Notes: a model not told the origin generated them from the sequence alone. Shown: positions 26,371 through 35,375, counted from the stretch's first letter. The stretch: 64,000 bases of DNA from Candidatus Pacearchaeota archaeon (GCA_023228245.1 JALOBN010000004.1:1-64000), one strand, 5' to 3'. Numbers and translations: made by a program.

Positions 26371-27651
26371 TTAAATTATTTCCAAACTAGTAATGTACAT
26401 TTCTTTCATTTTCTTCGCGTTTTTTATCATCCAAATTTTTGCAAATTCATGAATGTTTTTGTTAATTTTTTCTCTTGCAAAAATTCTTTTATTTTTTACA
26501 AAAATATCTTTGTGCAATTTTTTGAATGCAGAAATATTCTCAACATCTCTTTCTTCGGGTCCGCTGATAATTATTTCTTTTTTCTTTTTAGTAACTAAGA
26601 AAAATATTGCACCTTTCTTATCATCGTATTCAAAACCTTTTTCTGAGACATCATGATATTTCTTAACCTCTTCGGAAAAATGCTTGTAAAATTTCAAAAG
26701 TTTACTTCCAGCAACATCTCCTTCTTGCTTATCTGTTATTATTTTTATTAAAATAAATTCTGCATTTTTCTTCGACGCATTTTGTTTTATTTTTATAATG
26801 TCTGCTTTCTTATCTTCAAACATTTCCTTTGAAGGATTTTTCAAAAATTTTGTTGCAACTTCTTTAAATTTTTCAAAAGTTTCTCTTGACAAAGCAGCCA
26901 AGGCATTTCTTTCTTTGTAAGTAGGATCTATCAAAATTATCGGTGAAGTCATTTTTGCACTATTCATATTCATAGAAATTTCCAATTTATTTTTATAACT
27001 TTTTTCTATGTCTATAATCTCCTTATCTTTTATTTTTTCAACTTGTTTTAAAAAATTCATAAAAGTTTTATAATGATAAATCAAAAGTTCAAGTGCGTAA
27101 CCAGAAAATCCTTTTATGTAACTTTCAGCTCCGTAGCAGTCGTTTGCATGACAAAATGCTTTTGCTAATTTTACATCGTCAATCATTTCTTTTTTCATTT
27201 TTCTTTTTATGTAATTAACATGGAAATAAGACAAGTCAGTTATGTTTCTCGCTTCCTTCGGATTTTTTACTTTTATAACTGGAATTACTTCAATAAAAAA
27301 AGAAGGATTAATATCAATCTTAAAATAATCTCGTGAGCCGTGAATTACAGAAACCTTCCATTCTTTTTTCAAACCTATAATTATTTTTCCAGTTATTTTA
27401 GAAATTTCTTCTTCTCCATATTTTTTATCAAATCTGAGAAAAATATCTACGTCATATTTTCCTTTTTTTATCATCGTGTTTTTTGCGAAACTTCCGCCGA
27501 CAAATATCTCTGCATCTATTTTGTTTTTTTTAATTTTCTTTTCAGCAAGAACCTTGAATTCTTTTACAATTTTCCAAATAGAATTTACCTCTTCTTCATG
27601 GGGATTTATTTCTTTCAAAACCTCTTTTAAAATTTCATTATTTTTTTTCAT
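26371..27651 (-). CDS. cca: CCA-adding enzyme (archaeal tRNA nucleotidyltransferase)
   Basis: Class I (archaeal) enzyme that builds or repairs the CCA end of tRNA. The nucleotidyltransferase motif GGSFAKNTMIKKGKYDVDIF lies at 52-71 with the two catalytic Asp residues at 67 and 69, and a third acidic residue in FKIDINPSFFIEVIPVIKV. HVNYIKRKM and YIKGFSGYALELLIYHY follow as in archaeal CCA enzymes. At 426 residues it is nearly full length. Its start overlaps the end of the OapC-like gene by 14 bases, so it is part of that operon. Confidence 0.95.
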   Translation of the reverse strand: MKKNNEILKEVLKEINPHEEEVNSIWKIVKEFKVLAEKKIKKNKIDAEIFVGGSFAKNTMIKKGKYDVDIFLRFDKKYGEEEISKITGKIIIGLKKEWKVSVIHGSRDYFKIDINPSFFIEVIPVIKVKNPKEARNITDLSYFHVNYIKRKMKKEMIDDVKLAKAFCHANDCYGAESYIKGFSGYALELLIYHYKTFMNFLKQVEKIKDKEIIDIEKSYKNKLEISMNMNSAKMTSPIILIDPTYKERNALAALSRETFEKFKEVATKFLKNPSKEMFEDKKADIIKIKQNASKKNAEFILIKIITDKQEGDVAGSKLLKFYKHFSEEVKKYHDVSEKGFEYDDKKGAIFFLVTKKKKEIIISGPEERDVENISAFKKLHKDIFVKNKRIFAREKINKNIHEFAKIWMIKNAKKMKEMYITSLEII

Positions 27652-28051
27652 TTGGATTTCGTATTTCTTTCAAATCTTTAATATTCTGTTTCAGCGTCGA
27701 CGCTAAATCAATAATATATTTTCCTTCTTCAACTTTGTAAATCAAAGGACGTTTTTTATTGAATAAATTTACAATATCAATTTCAAACTTTCCAGAACCG
27801 GTAACTCGCACAGATTCAATGTCTAAAATCACAGGAATTTCTTCATCAATAATTCCAGCCATTTCTCTTATTTCTTTTTCAACATTTTTTCTTTCTTCGA
27901 CGGGTATTTCAATCGGAGTCTCAAGCATTTTCTGCATTAATTCATCTTTTATGTAAAAGAAAAAATGACTTCCACATTCTGTACATCCGCTTAACAATTC
28001 TTTGCTTCCAGCAGGATATAATTTTCCGCAGTGAACGCATTGGTGTGGCAT
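27638..28051 (-). CDS. oapC: Zn-ribbon protein, OapC/DUF2072 family
   Basis: The first 30 residues form a zinc ribbon (HQCVHCGKLYPAGS and SGCTECGSHFFFYI) followed by a helical stretch and a beta-rich C-terminal domain (PVILDIESVRVTGSGKFEID, then YIIDLASTLKQNI). This is the archaeal Zn-ribbon family that in haloarchaea belongs to the origin-associated oapABC cluster. The DUF2073 protein and the GTPase lie directly upstream here, reproducing that trio. The biochemical role is not known. The symbol is assigned from family and neighbourhood. Confidence 0.82.
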   Translation of the reverse strand: MPHQCVHCGKLYPAGSKELLSGCTECGSHFFFYIKDELMQKMLETPIEIPVEERKNVEKEIREMAGIIDEEIPVILDIESVRVTGSGKFEIDIVNLFNKKRPLIYKVEEGKYIIDLASTLKQNIKDLKEIRNPNEKK

Positions 28052-28108
28052 AAATAGAAAAATTCTTTTGACTATTTATATTTTCTGTCTTATTATCTTT
28101 ATCTTCAA

Positions 28109-28528
28109 TTATCTGTTCAAGAATAATTCAATCTTCTTAGGATTTCTTTTTATTTCCTTTACAATTGTTGCAGGACCCATTACAGTTATTGCACTGAAAT
28201 CTCCGCCAGCGAGGGCATTTGCAATTCCTTTTTTCATTTTTCCTAAAATACTTTCTCTGCTGTTTCCAGAAATAACTGCAAGTTCTATTCCTCTAAAATT
28301 AGCAATATGTCCAATCATAGCCATCGTGTCACCGATTAATCTCGCTTCTTCGTTCGAAGTCAATCTTCCTTGAAGAATTAAAATATTATTTCCTAAAAGT
28401 ATTCCAAGAATTTTTTTTATTCTCTCGTCGCCGTCCAAATCTCTTATTTCAGAATATGGAAGAAATTGAATTGAAAATCCTTTAATATCCCCAATCTTTT
28501 TTCCGCCACCCATTTTTTTATCTGTCAT
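28109..28528 (-). CDS. oapB: OapB/DUF2073 family protein
   Basis: A conserved archaeal protein of 139 residues. It carries the family-like stretches GFSIQFLPYSEIRDLDGDER, NNILILQGRLTSNEEARLIG and GIELAVISGNSRESILGKMK. There is no membrane segment or zinc site. It sits between the zinc-ribbon protein and the GTPase, the arrangement in which this family is usually found. The family has no established enzymatic activity that I can name, and it may form a complex with the GTPase. Confidence 0.82.
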   Translation of the reverse strand: MTDKKMGGGKKIGDIKGFSIQFLPYSEIRDLDGDERIKKILGILLGNNILILQGRLTSNEEARLIGDTMAMIGHIANFRGIELAVISGNSRESILGKMKKGIANALAGGDFSAITVMGPATIVKEIKRNPKKIELFLNR

Positions 28529-28563
28529 TTTTATCTTAAACCAAATATGCTTTTTAATTTTTA

Positions 28564-29205
28564 CTAAACTTTTTTTGAAACCCTGAAAATTGATTCATAA
28601 AATTCTTCAAGATTATCACCGAACTTCGCACTTATTCCCACGACTTCATATTCTGGAAATGCTGCTTCTATTTTTTTAATGTCTGCTTTTTTCAAATCAA
28701 CTTTGTTAGCTACAATAAGAACTGGAATTTTTCTTGCAACTAAATTTCCGATAATTGTAATGTTAACTTGATTGTAAGGATTTTCTGTAGCGTCGAGAAC
28801 AACAACAACCATATCCATATCATCGAGCCACTTTATACTTTCAATAACTCCCTGAGTTGCTTCTTTTGCTCTTTCTTTTGCATCTTTTTTTGATACTTTA
28901 TATTTTAAGAAATCTTCATAATCAATCTTCGTCGCAATCCCTGGCGTATCAATCATTTTGAAAGTTATTTTCTTCCCTTTGTAAGCGATTTCAACTTTTT
29001 CTTTGAATTGAACCTTTCTAGTTTCATGTGGAACTTTACTAACCGTGCCCATTTCTTCACCAGTAAAATCTTTACATATTCTATTTGCTAAACTGGTCTT
29101 CCCTGCGTTTGGAGGTCCGTAAAAACCTAACTTAATTTCTCTTTTATTCTTGAATAAGTTAGCAAAAATTCTCTTAAAAAAATTCTTAAAAACTTTTACC
29201 ACCAT
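28564..29205 (-). CDS. oapA: Era/Obg-like small GTPase, OapA type
   Basis: A 213-residue GTP-binding protein. G1 is GFYGPPNAGKTSLANRI (27-43), G3 lies in FKMIDTPGIATKIDYEDFL (DTPG) and G4 is NKVDLKK (about 173). A conserved Thr of the switch I region is likely in MGTVSKVPHETRKVQFK. The N-terminal 25 residues are basic and hydrophobic (FKNFFKRIFANLFKNKRE), which might let it touch the membrane. It is the first gene of the OapA-OapB-OapC-CCA operon. Confidence 0.9.
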   Translation of the reverse strand: MVVKVFKNFFKRIFANLFKNKREIKLGFYGPPNAGKTSLANRICKDFTGEEMGTVSKVPHETRKVQFKEKVEIAYKGKKITFKMIDTPGIATKIDYEDFLKYKVSKKDAKERAKEATQGVIESIKWLDDMDMVVVVLDATENPYNQVNITIIGNLVARKIPVLIVANKVDLKKADIKKIEAAFPEYEVVGISAKFGDNLEEFYESIFRVSKKV

Positions 29206-29253
29206 ATTATAAAATCGTCGTGTTGGTTTATAAATATTTCAGTAATCAAATGA

Positions 29254-31869
29254 TTATTTTACTTTCTTTTCTTTCAAAATTTTCTTGATAGGGATTTCTG
29301 GCATACCTGTATTTTTACCAGCAAACTTTCTCATAACATATCTTAACTGTTCAGATGTCCATCCTGCTTTCTCCAAATTATTTTCAATATCTTTATCTTT
29401 CACCCCATTCTCCTTCGAGCTTTTTACATAATTGATAAGATTATACAAATTATTTCTATTCTTAAATAAATAAGCTTCATATTTTCTTTTATACCAAATT
29501 TGGAGAACAATATAAACAATAAAAGTACAAAATAAAACTGCAACAGCAATTATAGTAAAAAATATCCATCGCTTTAAACTTCCGCTGTCATCAAATGCGC
29601 TCCATTCAGCAATTGTAATTTCACTCAACGACGGAGAAATAAAAATTGGGAGAGTAAGAAAATTCAAATCTTCAGTTGTTGAAAAAATAATATTTTGTGT
29701 TCCTTCACTAATTGTGAGATATTGATAACCATCGTATTCGGTTATAGGATAATCTTCTTCAAAAAGAAGATCTTCCATATCTTTTATAATTAAATAAACT
29801 GGTTCTTCTCCGGTTTTGGTTACACTTACTTCGAAAATTCTAACAGCGGGCTCTTGATAATCTTCATAGATTGCAGAAATTTCATTGAAACTTAAAATAA
29901 CATTTACATTATTGACTTCCCAAGATAAGATTGCTTCTCGATATTCTTCATCTTTTCCAGAACTATAACTTTCTTCACTAATTCCTTTCAAAACATCAAG
30001 ATTAATATTTTCTTCTTCGGGATAGAAAACAATTCCTTGTCCCGACGCTGTTTCTCCAACAGAAAGCGGGATTTCCATTTTTAGCAACTCTTCTAATATT
30101 GCTTCATAATCTGATTCAAGAGTTGCTTTTGACTCACTGTCTTTTAATACAAGAATCTGGTCATTGATATATCCGACATCAAATGCATTTTGAATGCTTG
30201 TTTTTTTGAAATCAGTAAATCCATTTATATCTTCTTCCAAACTTGCAACATTTTCTGACGCTTCTAACAAAAGAGTTGGAACAATTTCCGAAGCTGGACT
30301 TATCGTGATGCTAAAATTTTTCGAAGAATTTCTTCCTGCCGAGTTTGAAACAGTTAACATCATAGTATAACTTCCAGATGATTCGTATATGTGTGTAGCT
30401 ACATTTTCAGATGTCGTTTCAACATCTCCGTCGCCAAAATTCCATTTGTACGAGGTAATATTTAAATCAGAAGTTACACCTGTAATAAATTCTGTAGAAA
30501 ATTTTATTGCAGTTTTTGTAGGAGTTACATAATCTATAATTGGGGCATCACCAACAATAATTGTTTGTTCAAATAATTCCTCTTCATTTAATGAAACGGA
30601 AATATCATAAGTTCCTTTTTCATCTGAAACATTAAACCCTGCAGGAGCTAAATATAATCTTTGAAATTCTGAATTAATTAACGCGGGAGATTCCTGAATG
30701 CCATAAAAACTATTTGTCTCCCTTGAAATTCCAGTAACATAAATTATTCTCGCATTTGAAACGGTTATTGTTTGGTCTATTTCAGAATTAATCTTAATGG
30801 GTATTATGCAACCATTCTCACAATTATTTTCATATGTATTCGTGATATATTTTTCAATATAACTTTCTATATTTGTCGTTGGACTTTCTGCTTTGGACAA
30901 TTCGGTATTATTTAGTGTAAAATTAATATTTGATGCGTAAGTTTTTGACCTTTCAAATATTTCAAAATCGTAATCATAAACTCCGTCGAAGGTTCCACTG
31001 TATCCGCAAGTATCTGTTTGTTCGTAATTAATTTCATATTTATTCGCGTCAGCAGTATTTTTTGGTTTAATACAAATATAATAGGTTCCTGATTCTTCAA
31101 TTAGATAATCTGGAACACATGCAATTCTTCCTGTTCCCGTCGCTGTTGCAGTGCAGGTTTGGGAATTTCCTGTATCAACATTTCCAATTTTCATATCAAA
31201 CTGAACACTTGTCCCACCTTCAAGATAATTAACATAAGCTCCAATTTCTACTGCCGGTGCTCTTTCAAGTTCAACAGTTTCACAATAATAAGCAGAAGCA
31301 ATTTTTGCTTTGTAAGTTTGTTCAGGTAAATTTACAAAACATCCAAAATTTTCTGTTCCATAATTGCTTGAAGCAGTGTAAGCTTCCCAGTCATTTATTT
31401 CATCATTTAAAATATCCAACGATAACGGGAAAACATCTGTCTCTGCATTGTTGCTGACCAAATCAAATTTGAAACTAGTTATATCACTTAGAGCATTATC
31501 TCCTGTAACTTTAAATCCAAATAATGCTGATTCTCCTGCGTTTAAACTAAATGTTTTAGAAGAACTTTCTGCTGTTCCAGAATAATCTAATGTACAACTT
31601 GTAGGAGTGCAATCATAATCAAATCCAGAATTCAAATTTTTATCTAATAAATCTGTTAAAGTAATTTCTCCGCCGCCAGAACTTTTCAAAGTTGAATTTA
31701 AATATTCTCCAGAGAAACTTATATTTAACCAACCGCTTAAATTTTCTCCGACATTGTAAGAAGATTCAACAGAATAACTTACATTTCCTAAAGAAAAATC
31801 TGCAGAGATAAAACTAAATGCAAAAACAAAAATTAGAAATAAAAATTTCTTTGAAATATTCATCACCAT
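29254..31869 (-). CDS. Large secreted, membrane-anchored surface protein with PKD domain
   Basis: An 871-residue exported protein. A signal peptide (KFLFLIFVFAFSFISA) opens it. Beta-rich segments with paired cysteines follow (CTPTSCTLDY, CENGCIIPI). A PKD domain lies at about 450-530, with the marker WNFGDGDVETTSE and the end GSYTMMLTVSNSAGRNSSKN. A transmembrane helix near residue 775 (WIFFTIIAVAVLFCTFIVYI) leaves a cytoplasmic tail of about 75 residues (TSEQLRYVMRKFAGKN). Most of the chain therefore faces outside. It may act in adhesion or cell-envelope structure; no enzymatic motif is seen. Confidence 0.85.
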   Translation of the reverse strand: MVMNISKKFLFLIFVFAFSFISADFSLGNVSYSVESSYNVGENLSGWLNISFSGEYLNSTLKSSGGGEITLTDLLDKNLNSGFDYDCTPTSCTLDYSGTAESSSKTFSLNAGESALFGFKVTGDNALSDITSFKFDLVSNNAETDVFPLSLDILNDEINDWEAYTASSNYGTENFGCFVNLPEQTYKAKIASAYYCETVELERAPAVEIGAYVNYLEGGTSVQFDMKIGNVDTGNSQTCTATATGTGRIACVPDYLIEESGTYYICIKPKNTADANKYEINYEQTDTCGYSGTFDGVYDYDFEIFERSKTYASNINFTLNNTELSKAESPTTNIESYIEKYITNTYENNCENGCIIPIKINSEIDQTITVSNARIIYVTGISRETNSFYGIQESPALINSEFQRLYLAPAGFNVSDEKGTYDISVSLNEEELFEQTIIVGDAPIIDYVTPTKTAIKFSTEFITGVTSDLNITSYKWNFGDGDVETTSENVATHIYESSGSYTMMLTVSNSAGRNSSKNFSITISPASEIVPTLLLEASENVASLEEDINGFTDFKKTSIQNAFDVGYINDQILVLKDSESKATLESDYEAILEELLKMEIPLSVGETASGQGIVFYPEEENINLDVLKGISEESYSSGKDEEYREAILSWEVNNVNVILSFNEISAIYEDYQEPAVRIFEVSVTKTGEEPVYLIIKDMEDLLFEEDYPITEYDGYQYLTISEGTQNIIFSTTEDLNFLTLPIFISPSLSEITIAEWSAFDDSGSLKRWIFFTIIAVAVLFCTFIVYIVLQIWYKRKYEAYLFKNRNNLYNLINYVKSSKENGVKDKDIENNLEKAGWTSEQLRYVMRKFAGKNTGMPEIPIKKILKEKKVK

Positions 31870-31908
31870 CTTAGTTAAATTAATAGAAACAGATTTATAA
31901 ATTTGTTC

Positions 31909-32241
31909 TTAACTATTTTCTTTTCTTAATCTTATAGAAATGTGAACTCCCCTTTCTTCTTCTCCGAAAAGCATCCTCGTTATCCCTCTGTTTTTTATCA
32001 TTTCTACGTTAACATCTAAGTTTGAACTATCTTTCAACTTTAAAGAATCAACTTCTTTCAAGCAATCTAAATATTTCATTCCTAAGTTATTTGCAGAAGC
32101 CGTCAAATTATTATACAGGGCTTTTTGTGACAGTTCTTTTAATGTGTCTGCTGCAATTTCTGCATCACTTCTTGCAATTGCTGTTTCAGGTGATTCTGGC
32201 TGAGGAACTGAAGGAAATTGATAAGGAACTAAGTCATACAT
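31909..32241 (-). CDS. 'PESPETAIARS' domain protein, 110 aa (paralogue of the 181-aa protein upstream)
   Basis: I do not know this family. From residue 13 the protein matches the C-terminal part of the product of 32612-33157: both have PESPETAIARS, then an IAxxxL...Y helical stretch, a YL..xKE segment, a variable part, and a final beta strand (VHISIRLRKENS here, KINISLKENDTK there). Here the domain stands nearly alone. The gene follows the 127-residue gene with no gap, as last gene of a three-gene operon. Confidence 0.68.
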   Translation of the reverse strand: MYDLVPYQFPSVPQPESPETAIARSDAEIAADTLKELSQKALYNNLTASANNLGMKYLDCLKEVDSLKLKDSSNLDVNVEMIKNRGITRMLFGEEERGVHISIRLRKENS

Positions 32242-32625
32242 TTAATTTAAACCTCCAAAAGAAAATTGTAACTTGTCTAATCTTTTCTCCAAACTATTAC
32301 TTACTTCTTCAAATCTTTTATTTATTCTTTCTCCTAAACTTTCTATTGATCTTTCAAGACCCAAATATATTTTTTTATAACTTTCATATTCTGGGGGTAA
32401 ATAATCAAGGAAAGATTTTTTTGAATAATCTTTTTGTTCTCCAGGCACAAAATCTTTTTTATAATCTAATTTTAACTTAAATCCATTTGGGGTATAAATC
32501 ATTTCTTTTAATGAGAAAAATGAATCTTTAAATGAGTCTTCTAAACTATTTCTTAAAGCCTCATCCAACTTTCTGTACGGATGAAATATTTCGTAAATTT
32601 TATTAAAGATTTTATTTAGTATCAT
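32242..32625 (-). CDS. Hypothetical helical protein, 127 aa
   Basis: No family recognised. The product is rich in Lys, Glu and aromatic residues and predicted mostly helical, starting MILNKIFNKIYEIFHPYRKL and ending in an amphipathic, coiled-coil-like stretch (SIESLGERINKRFEEVSNSL). It overlaps the end of the upstream gene by 14 bases and abuts the downstream gene, so it is translated together with the two PESPETAIARS proteins and may bind them. Confidence 0.65.
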   Translation of the reverse strand: MILNKIFNKIYEIFHPYRKLDEALRNSLEDSFKDSFFSLKEMIYTPNGFKLKLDYKKDFVPGEQKDYSKKSFLDYLPPEYESYKKIYLGLERSIESLGERINKRFEEVSNSLEKRLDKLQFSFGGLN

Positions 32626-33157
32626 TTTCCTTTAAAGAAATATTTATTTTATACCCTTTTTCTCTCGATAAAAATCTACTTAACCCTTTATTTAAATCTT
32701 CCCCGACAGATATGTAAATTCCATCACTTCTTGCAACCCTCTCTGGATTTGTTTCTTTAACTTTTTCTAAATATTCTCGTGCCATAATAGTCGACTTTTC
32801 TGCTATTTCTTGATACATATTATTCTGGGCAATTCTTTCAAGAACACTTTTTGCTATTTGAGGACTTGATCTTGCAATAGCTGTTTCAGGTGATTCTGGA
32901 AGATACGAATTATGTTCTTGATAATTTTCCTCTTTTCTCACATTTTCTTTTCTTTTACTTGCTTTTTCTTCTTCATATTCTTTTTTTGCATTTTCGCTTG
33001 CTAAACTTCTAACTGCTCTTCCAACTATCATCCCAATACCCAAGGCTGCAACAATCGGAGCAGCAGGACCAGCAAAAAGAGAACCGACTAATAAACTTGA
33101 ACCCCCGAAGGTTAATTTCTTTCTATAATTTGTTTCATAATTATCTTCTGTACTCAT
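32612..33157 (-). CDS. 'PESPETAIARS' domain protein with glycine-rich hydrophobic segment, 181 aa
   Basis: Residues 14-45 form a hydrophobic, glycine/alanine-rich stretch (GGSSLLVGSLFAGPAAPIVA then ALGIGMIVGRAVRSL), similar to membrane-inserting or glycine-zipper segments. A charged linker (KKEYEEEKASKRKENVRKEE) leads to the PESPETAIARS domain, residues 87-181, shared with the 110-residue protein at the end of the operon. A glycine-zipper next to a charged linker is compatible with a membrane-active or oligomerising role, but this is inference. The promoter has the shared TAGTAACAAAAC element and a TATA box 20 bases before the ATG. Confidence 0.68.
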   Translation of the reverse strand: MSTEDNYETNYRKKLTFGGSSLLVGSLFAGPAAPIVAALGIGMIVGRAVRSLASENAKKEYEEEKASKRKENVRKEENYQEHNSYLPESPETAIARSSPQIAKSVLERIAQNNMYQEIAEKSTIMAREYLEKVKETNPERVARSDGIYISVGEDLNKGLSRFLSREKGYKINISLKENDTK

Positions 33158-33177
33158 AAAAAAATTTAATATTAAAA

Positions 33178-33204
33178 CTATTTAAACTTTATGTTTTGTT
33201 ACTA
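33178..33204 (-). promoter_or_regulatory. Promoter with shared upstream element, site 1
   Basis: On the minus strand, TAGTAACAAAAC (33193-33204) is followed after 6 bases by the TATA box TTTAAATAG (33178-33186), whose end lies 20 bases before ATG 33157. The same arrangement occurs at 37554-37581 and 39232-39258. Confidence 0.65.
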
Positions 33205-33212
33205 TTTAATAG

Positions 33213-33233
33213 TTAGAATTATTTTCTAGACTT
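33213..33233. repeat. 21-bp sequence shared with 54297-54317, copy 1
   Basis: This stretch covers the last four codons (KSRK), stop and first downstream bases of a surface-protein gene. It is identical to the same position of another surface-protein gene, whose product also ends KSRK, at 54.3 kb. Confidence 0.8.
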
Positions 33234-34793
33234 CTTTTTGTGGTTTTTTTTCTTATACAATAATGCAAAATAAATTATTGTAAGAACAACTAATGTTGCA
33301 ACTAATTCAAAATAATCAAAGAAAGGAAGTTGTACTTGTGCAGCACATGGAATAGTCGTTTTACCCCCAGCAACGCATCTTTCATAAGAACTTCCAGATG
33401 CTTCTCCTGTCCAGGTTCCTGTCCAGGTAATTATTTTATAACCTGTAGGTTCTTCGTCACAACCTTTTTCTACAGTTTGTTTAATTTGACAATTTCCTAA
33501 TAATCCTAAAATTATTGGATTTTCAACAGTTGAACATTCTCCAGATAAACAATATAATACTGATGCACATGTATCTGTATCCCCATCAACACAATCTTCA
33601 GACAAACATCCTTCTCCTACATCACATGTTCCATTATTATTTGATGTTGGAATTTCTCCTGTCGGACATGTTGAACCTAAATTACAATAATTTCCTGTTG
33701 TGTTCTTACAAAGTGTACATCCATAATTACATCCGTCCTCAGGGGTTCCGCAATCTTCAATTTCTCCCCAATTAAATCCACAAGTAGAAGTATCATCATT
33801 CCATAAACAGCCACATACCGTCGAATCAGAATCACAATCTACTTCAGGTAAACTGCTCGCGTTAGCAACTTTACACAGGCTTGCATCACTTTCACATTCT
33901 AACTGATTATTATAATCATCACATGTTGTAACACTAGCACAATATATTTCATCTAGGCCGTTAACAGATAATTCGCTGACAGATAATTCATTAGAACTTA
34001 ATTTTGAAATCTTGGGATTTTTTACAATTGAAACATTAAAAACATATTCAGGATCTCCTCCCAATAAACCATCATCCTGATATTCAGAATACCACATCCC
34101 CGTAGCTGTCGCTCCGTTAAATGCAACATTAACTGGATTTGTTGTAACCTTTTGATAACTTCCTGTATCTTTCTCTAAAACATTAAATGAAACTGTTACA
34201 CCTGCACAATCTGAACTACTGCTTCCAGTAACGACTAATCTAATCCCTTGTCCCACTATTGAATCAGTAATACTCCATGTCGCTGATTTTATTTTACATA
34301 AAGAGTTAGCAACACTTATTCCCCCACAACATATTTTTGTATTATAAGTAGCAAATGTTCCAACGTGAGCATTTGTATCTGCAGAAAGAGATAATACCTC
34401 AATAGTTTTATCTGGGCAAGCAGTATACTTCCCACATACAAAACCTCTATAACATATTGGAAAAGAATATGCGGTTCCAGAAGGAACTTCTGCATGTGCA
34501 TTTGTTGTTGCTGAAAGTCCAATTATTTCATTAGAGGGAGAAGTGGTACAAGTTAAATTTGCTATTGGGTCTGCAAAATTACAACATAAAACATAAGAAT
34601 ATGTTCCAATACTTGCAAGTTGTGCATGAGCATCTGTTGTTGCTGACAATCCCATTACAATATTATCTCCATTTGCTGCAACACAACTACTTCTTGAAAC
34701 AACACCACATGTTCCAACCCCCACAGCAAAGATTCCCGACGATAAAAATATTAATAGAAAAATTCCTAAAAATAATCTTCCAACCTCTTTCAT
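33219..34793 (-). CDS. Cys-rich surface protein with three 'LSATTNAHA' repeats
   Basis: A 524-residue exported protein: signal peptide (LFLGIFLLIFLSSGIFAVG), three tandem repeats at about 29-71, 80-115 and 120-156, each with a Cys pair, a core IxGLSATTxAHA and a closing Tyr...Cys, then Ig-like beta regions, a Cys-rich part with many CxxDxxTC-type motifs (CDSDSTVCGCLWNDDTSTC), and a C-terminal transmembrane helix (YFELVATLVVLTIIYFALLY) followed by a Lys/Arg tail. It is probably anchored in the cell membrane with the disulfide-rich part outside. It lies inside the accessory island but has its own promoter (TTTATAAAA about 21 bases before the ATG). Confidence 0.82.
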   Translation of the reverse strand: MKEVGRLFLGIFLLIFLSSGIFAVGVGTCGVVSRSSCVAANGDNIVMGLSATTDAHAQLASIGTYSYVLCCNFADPIANLTCTTSPSNEIIGLSATTNAHAEVPSGTAYSFPICYRGFVCGKYTACPDKTIEVLSLSADTNAHVGTFATYNTKICCGGISVANSLCKIKSATWSITDSIVGQGIRLVVTGSSSSDCAGVTVSFNVLEKDTGSYQKVTTNPVNVAFNGATATGMWYSEYQDDGLLGGDPEYVFNVSIVKNPKISKLSSNELSVSELSVNGLDEIYCASVTTCDDYNNQLECESDASLCKVANASSLPEVDCDSDSTVCGCLWNDDTSTCGFNWGEIEDCGTPEDGCNYGCTLCKNTTGNYCNLGSTCPTGEIPTSNNNGTCDVGEGCLSEDCVDGDTDTCASVLYCLSGECSTVENPIILGLLGNCQIKQTVEKGCDEEPTGYKIITWTGTWTGEASGSSYERCVAGGKTTIPCAAQVQLPFFDYFELVATLVVLTIIYFALLYKKKNHKKKSRK

Positions 34794-34861
34794 ATTTATT
34801 TTAATGAATAAGGTTTTATAAATATTTTTGTTTTGAAAATAAAAAATTAATTATATTGTAC

Positions 34862-34936
34862 TTATTCTTTCCATAGAATAATTCTGGGTATTTTTTTTAA
34901 GTCTTCTCCATAAATTTCTTCTAATTTTTTATCCAT
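34862..34936 (-). CDS. Possible 24-aa remnant or small peptide
   Basis: An ATG at 34936 opens a 24-codon frame ending at TAA 34862-34864 whose product, MDKKLEEIYGEDLKKIPRII and four more residues, looks protein-like. The same frame stays open for ten codons upstream (LKSLIKISQQ) before a TGA. It could be the degraded 3' end of a gene. It recalls the end of the HExxGHG protein (KLLEDIYGKNYKK). No good promoter is seen. Confidence 0.25.
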   Translation of the reverse strand: MDKKLEEIYGEDLKKIPRIILWKE

Positions 34937-35010
34937 CTGTTGTGAAATTTTTATTAAACTCTTTAATCATTATCTTTTTTATATGTTATTAAGAAATAAA
35001 AGAAAAAAAT

Positions 35011-35032
35011 AAAAAAGGCTCCTTTCGGAGCC
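35011..35032 (-). terminator. Bacterial-style intrinsic terminator of cassette 1
   Basis: On the minus strand a perfect 6-bp stem GGCTCC/GGAGCC with tetraloop GAAA is followed at once by a T run. It lies 10 bases after the stop of the B1 gene. Such GC-stem plus T-run terminators are not typical of archaea, where T runs alone usually serve. Confidence 0.8.
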
Positions 35033-35041
35033 GTTAAAAAA

Positions 35042-35368
35042 TTATTCTTCCATTTTGCTGTACGCAAGCATCAGTTCTCTAAAATTTTTTTGTTCTTTTT
35101 CTGGAGCTCTGACAATTAAGATAATACGGTCAGTAGTATATACAATGTCTATATCATATTTTCCTGTTACTACATGATCAACATAATTTTCAAATCCCGT
35201 TGGAGAATGAGAGTCTGAAATTCCTTCTTCCTTGCCATAGTAAAGAATACCATAACCAATTTTTTTCATTATTTCATTTAATGGTTTTTCTACTAAAGAT
35301 TCTTTAGCCAAAATATAGTAGTTTCTTTTTTCATCATTCCCTATCGCTGTCATATGCATTGATTCCAT
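35042..35368 (-). CDS. Cassette 1 gene B, unknown protein, 108 aa
   Basis: I do not recognise it. I chose ATG 35368, which lies 7 bases after the stop of gene A1; the longer frame to 35434 would run inside A1. The product alternates predicted strands and helices (EKRNYYILAKESLVEKPLNE, KYDIDIVYTTDRIILIVRAP, then a helical end). Its size and secondary-structure order match the B2 protein at 35.8-36.1 kb, though identity is low. The stop is followed by a strong intrinsic terminator, so A1-B1 is a self-contained unit. Confidence 0.65.
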   Translation of the reverse strand: MESMHMTAIGNDEKRNYYILAKESLVEKPLNEIMKKIGYGILYYGKEEGISDSHSPTGFENYVDHVVTGKYDIDIVYTTDRIILIVRAPEKEQKNFRELMLAYSKMEE

Positions 35369-35375
35369 CTTGTTA

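Noticed and set aside
27638..29205. The Oap trio as evidence that the replication origin is in this window
   Set aside because: No orc1/cdc6 gene and no cluster of origin repeats is visible around it. The trio also occurs away from origins as far as I can judge.
29254..31869. PKD protein as a possible enzyme, for example a collagenase-like peptidase
   Set aside because: No HExxH or other catalytic motif is visible; only binding-type beta domains and an anchor are seen.
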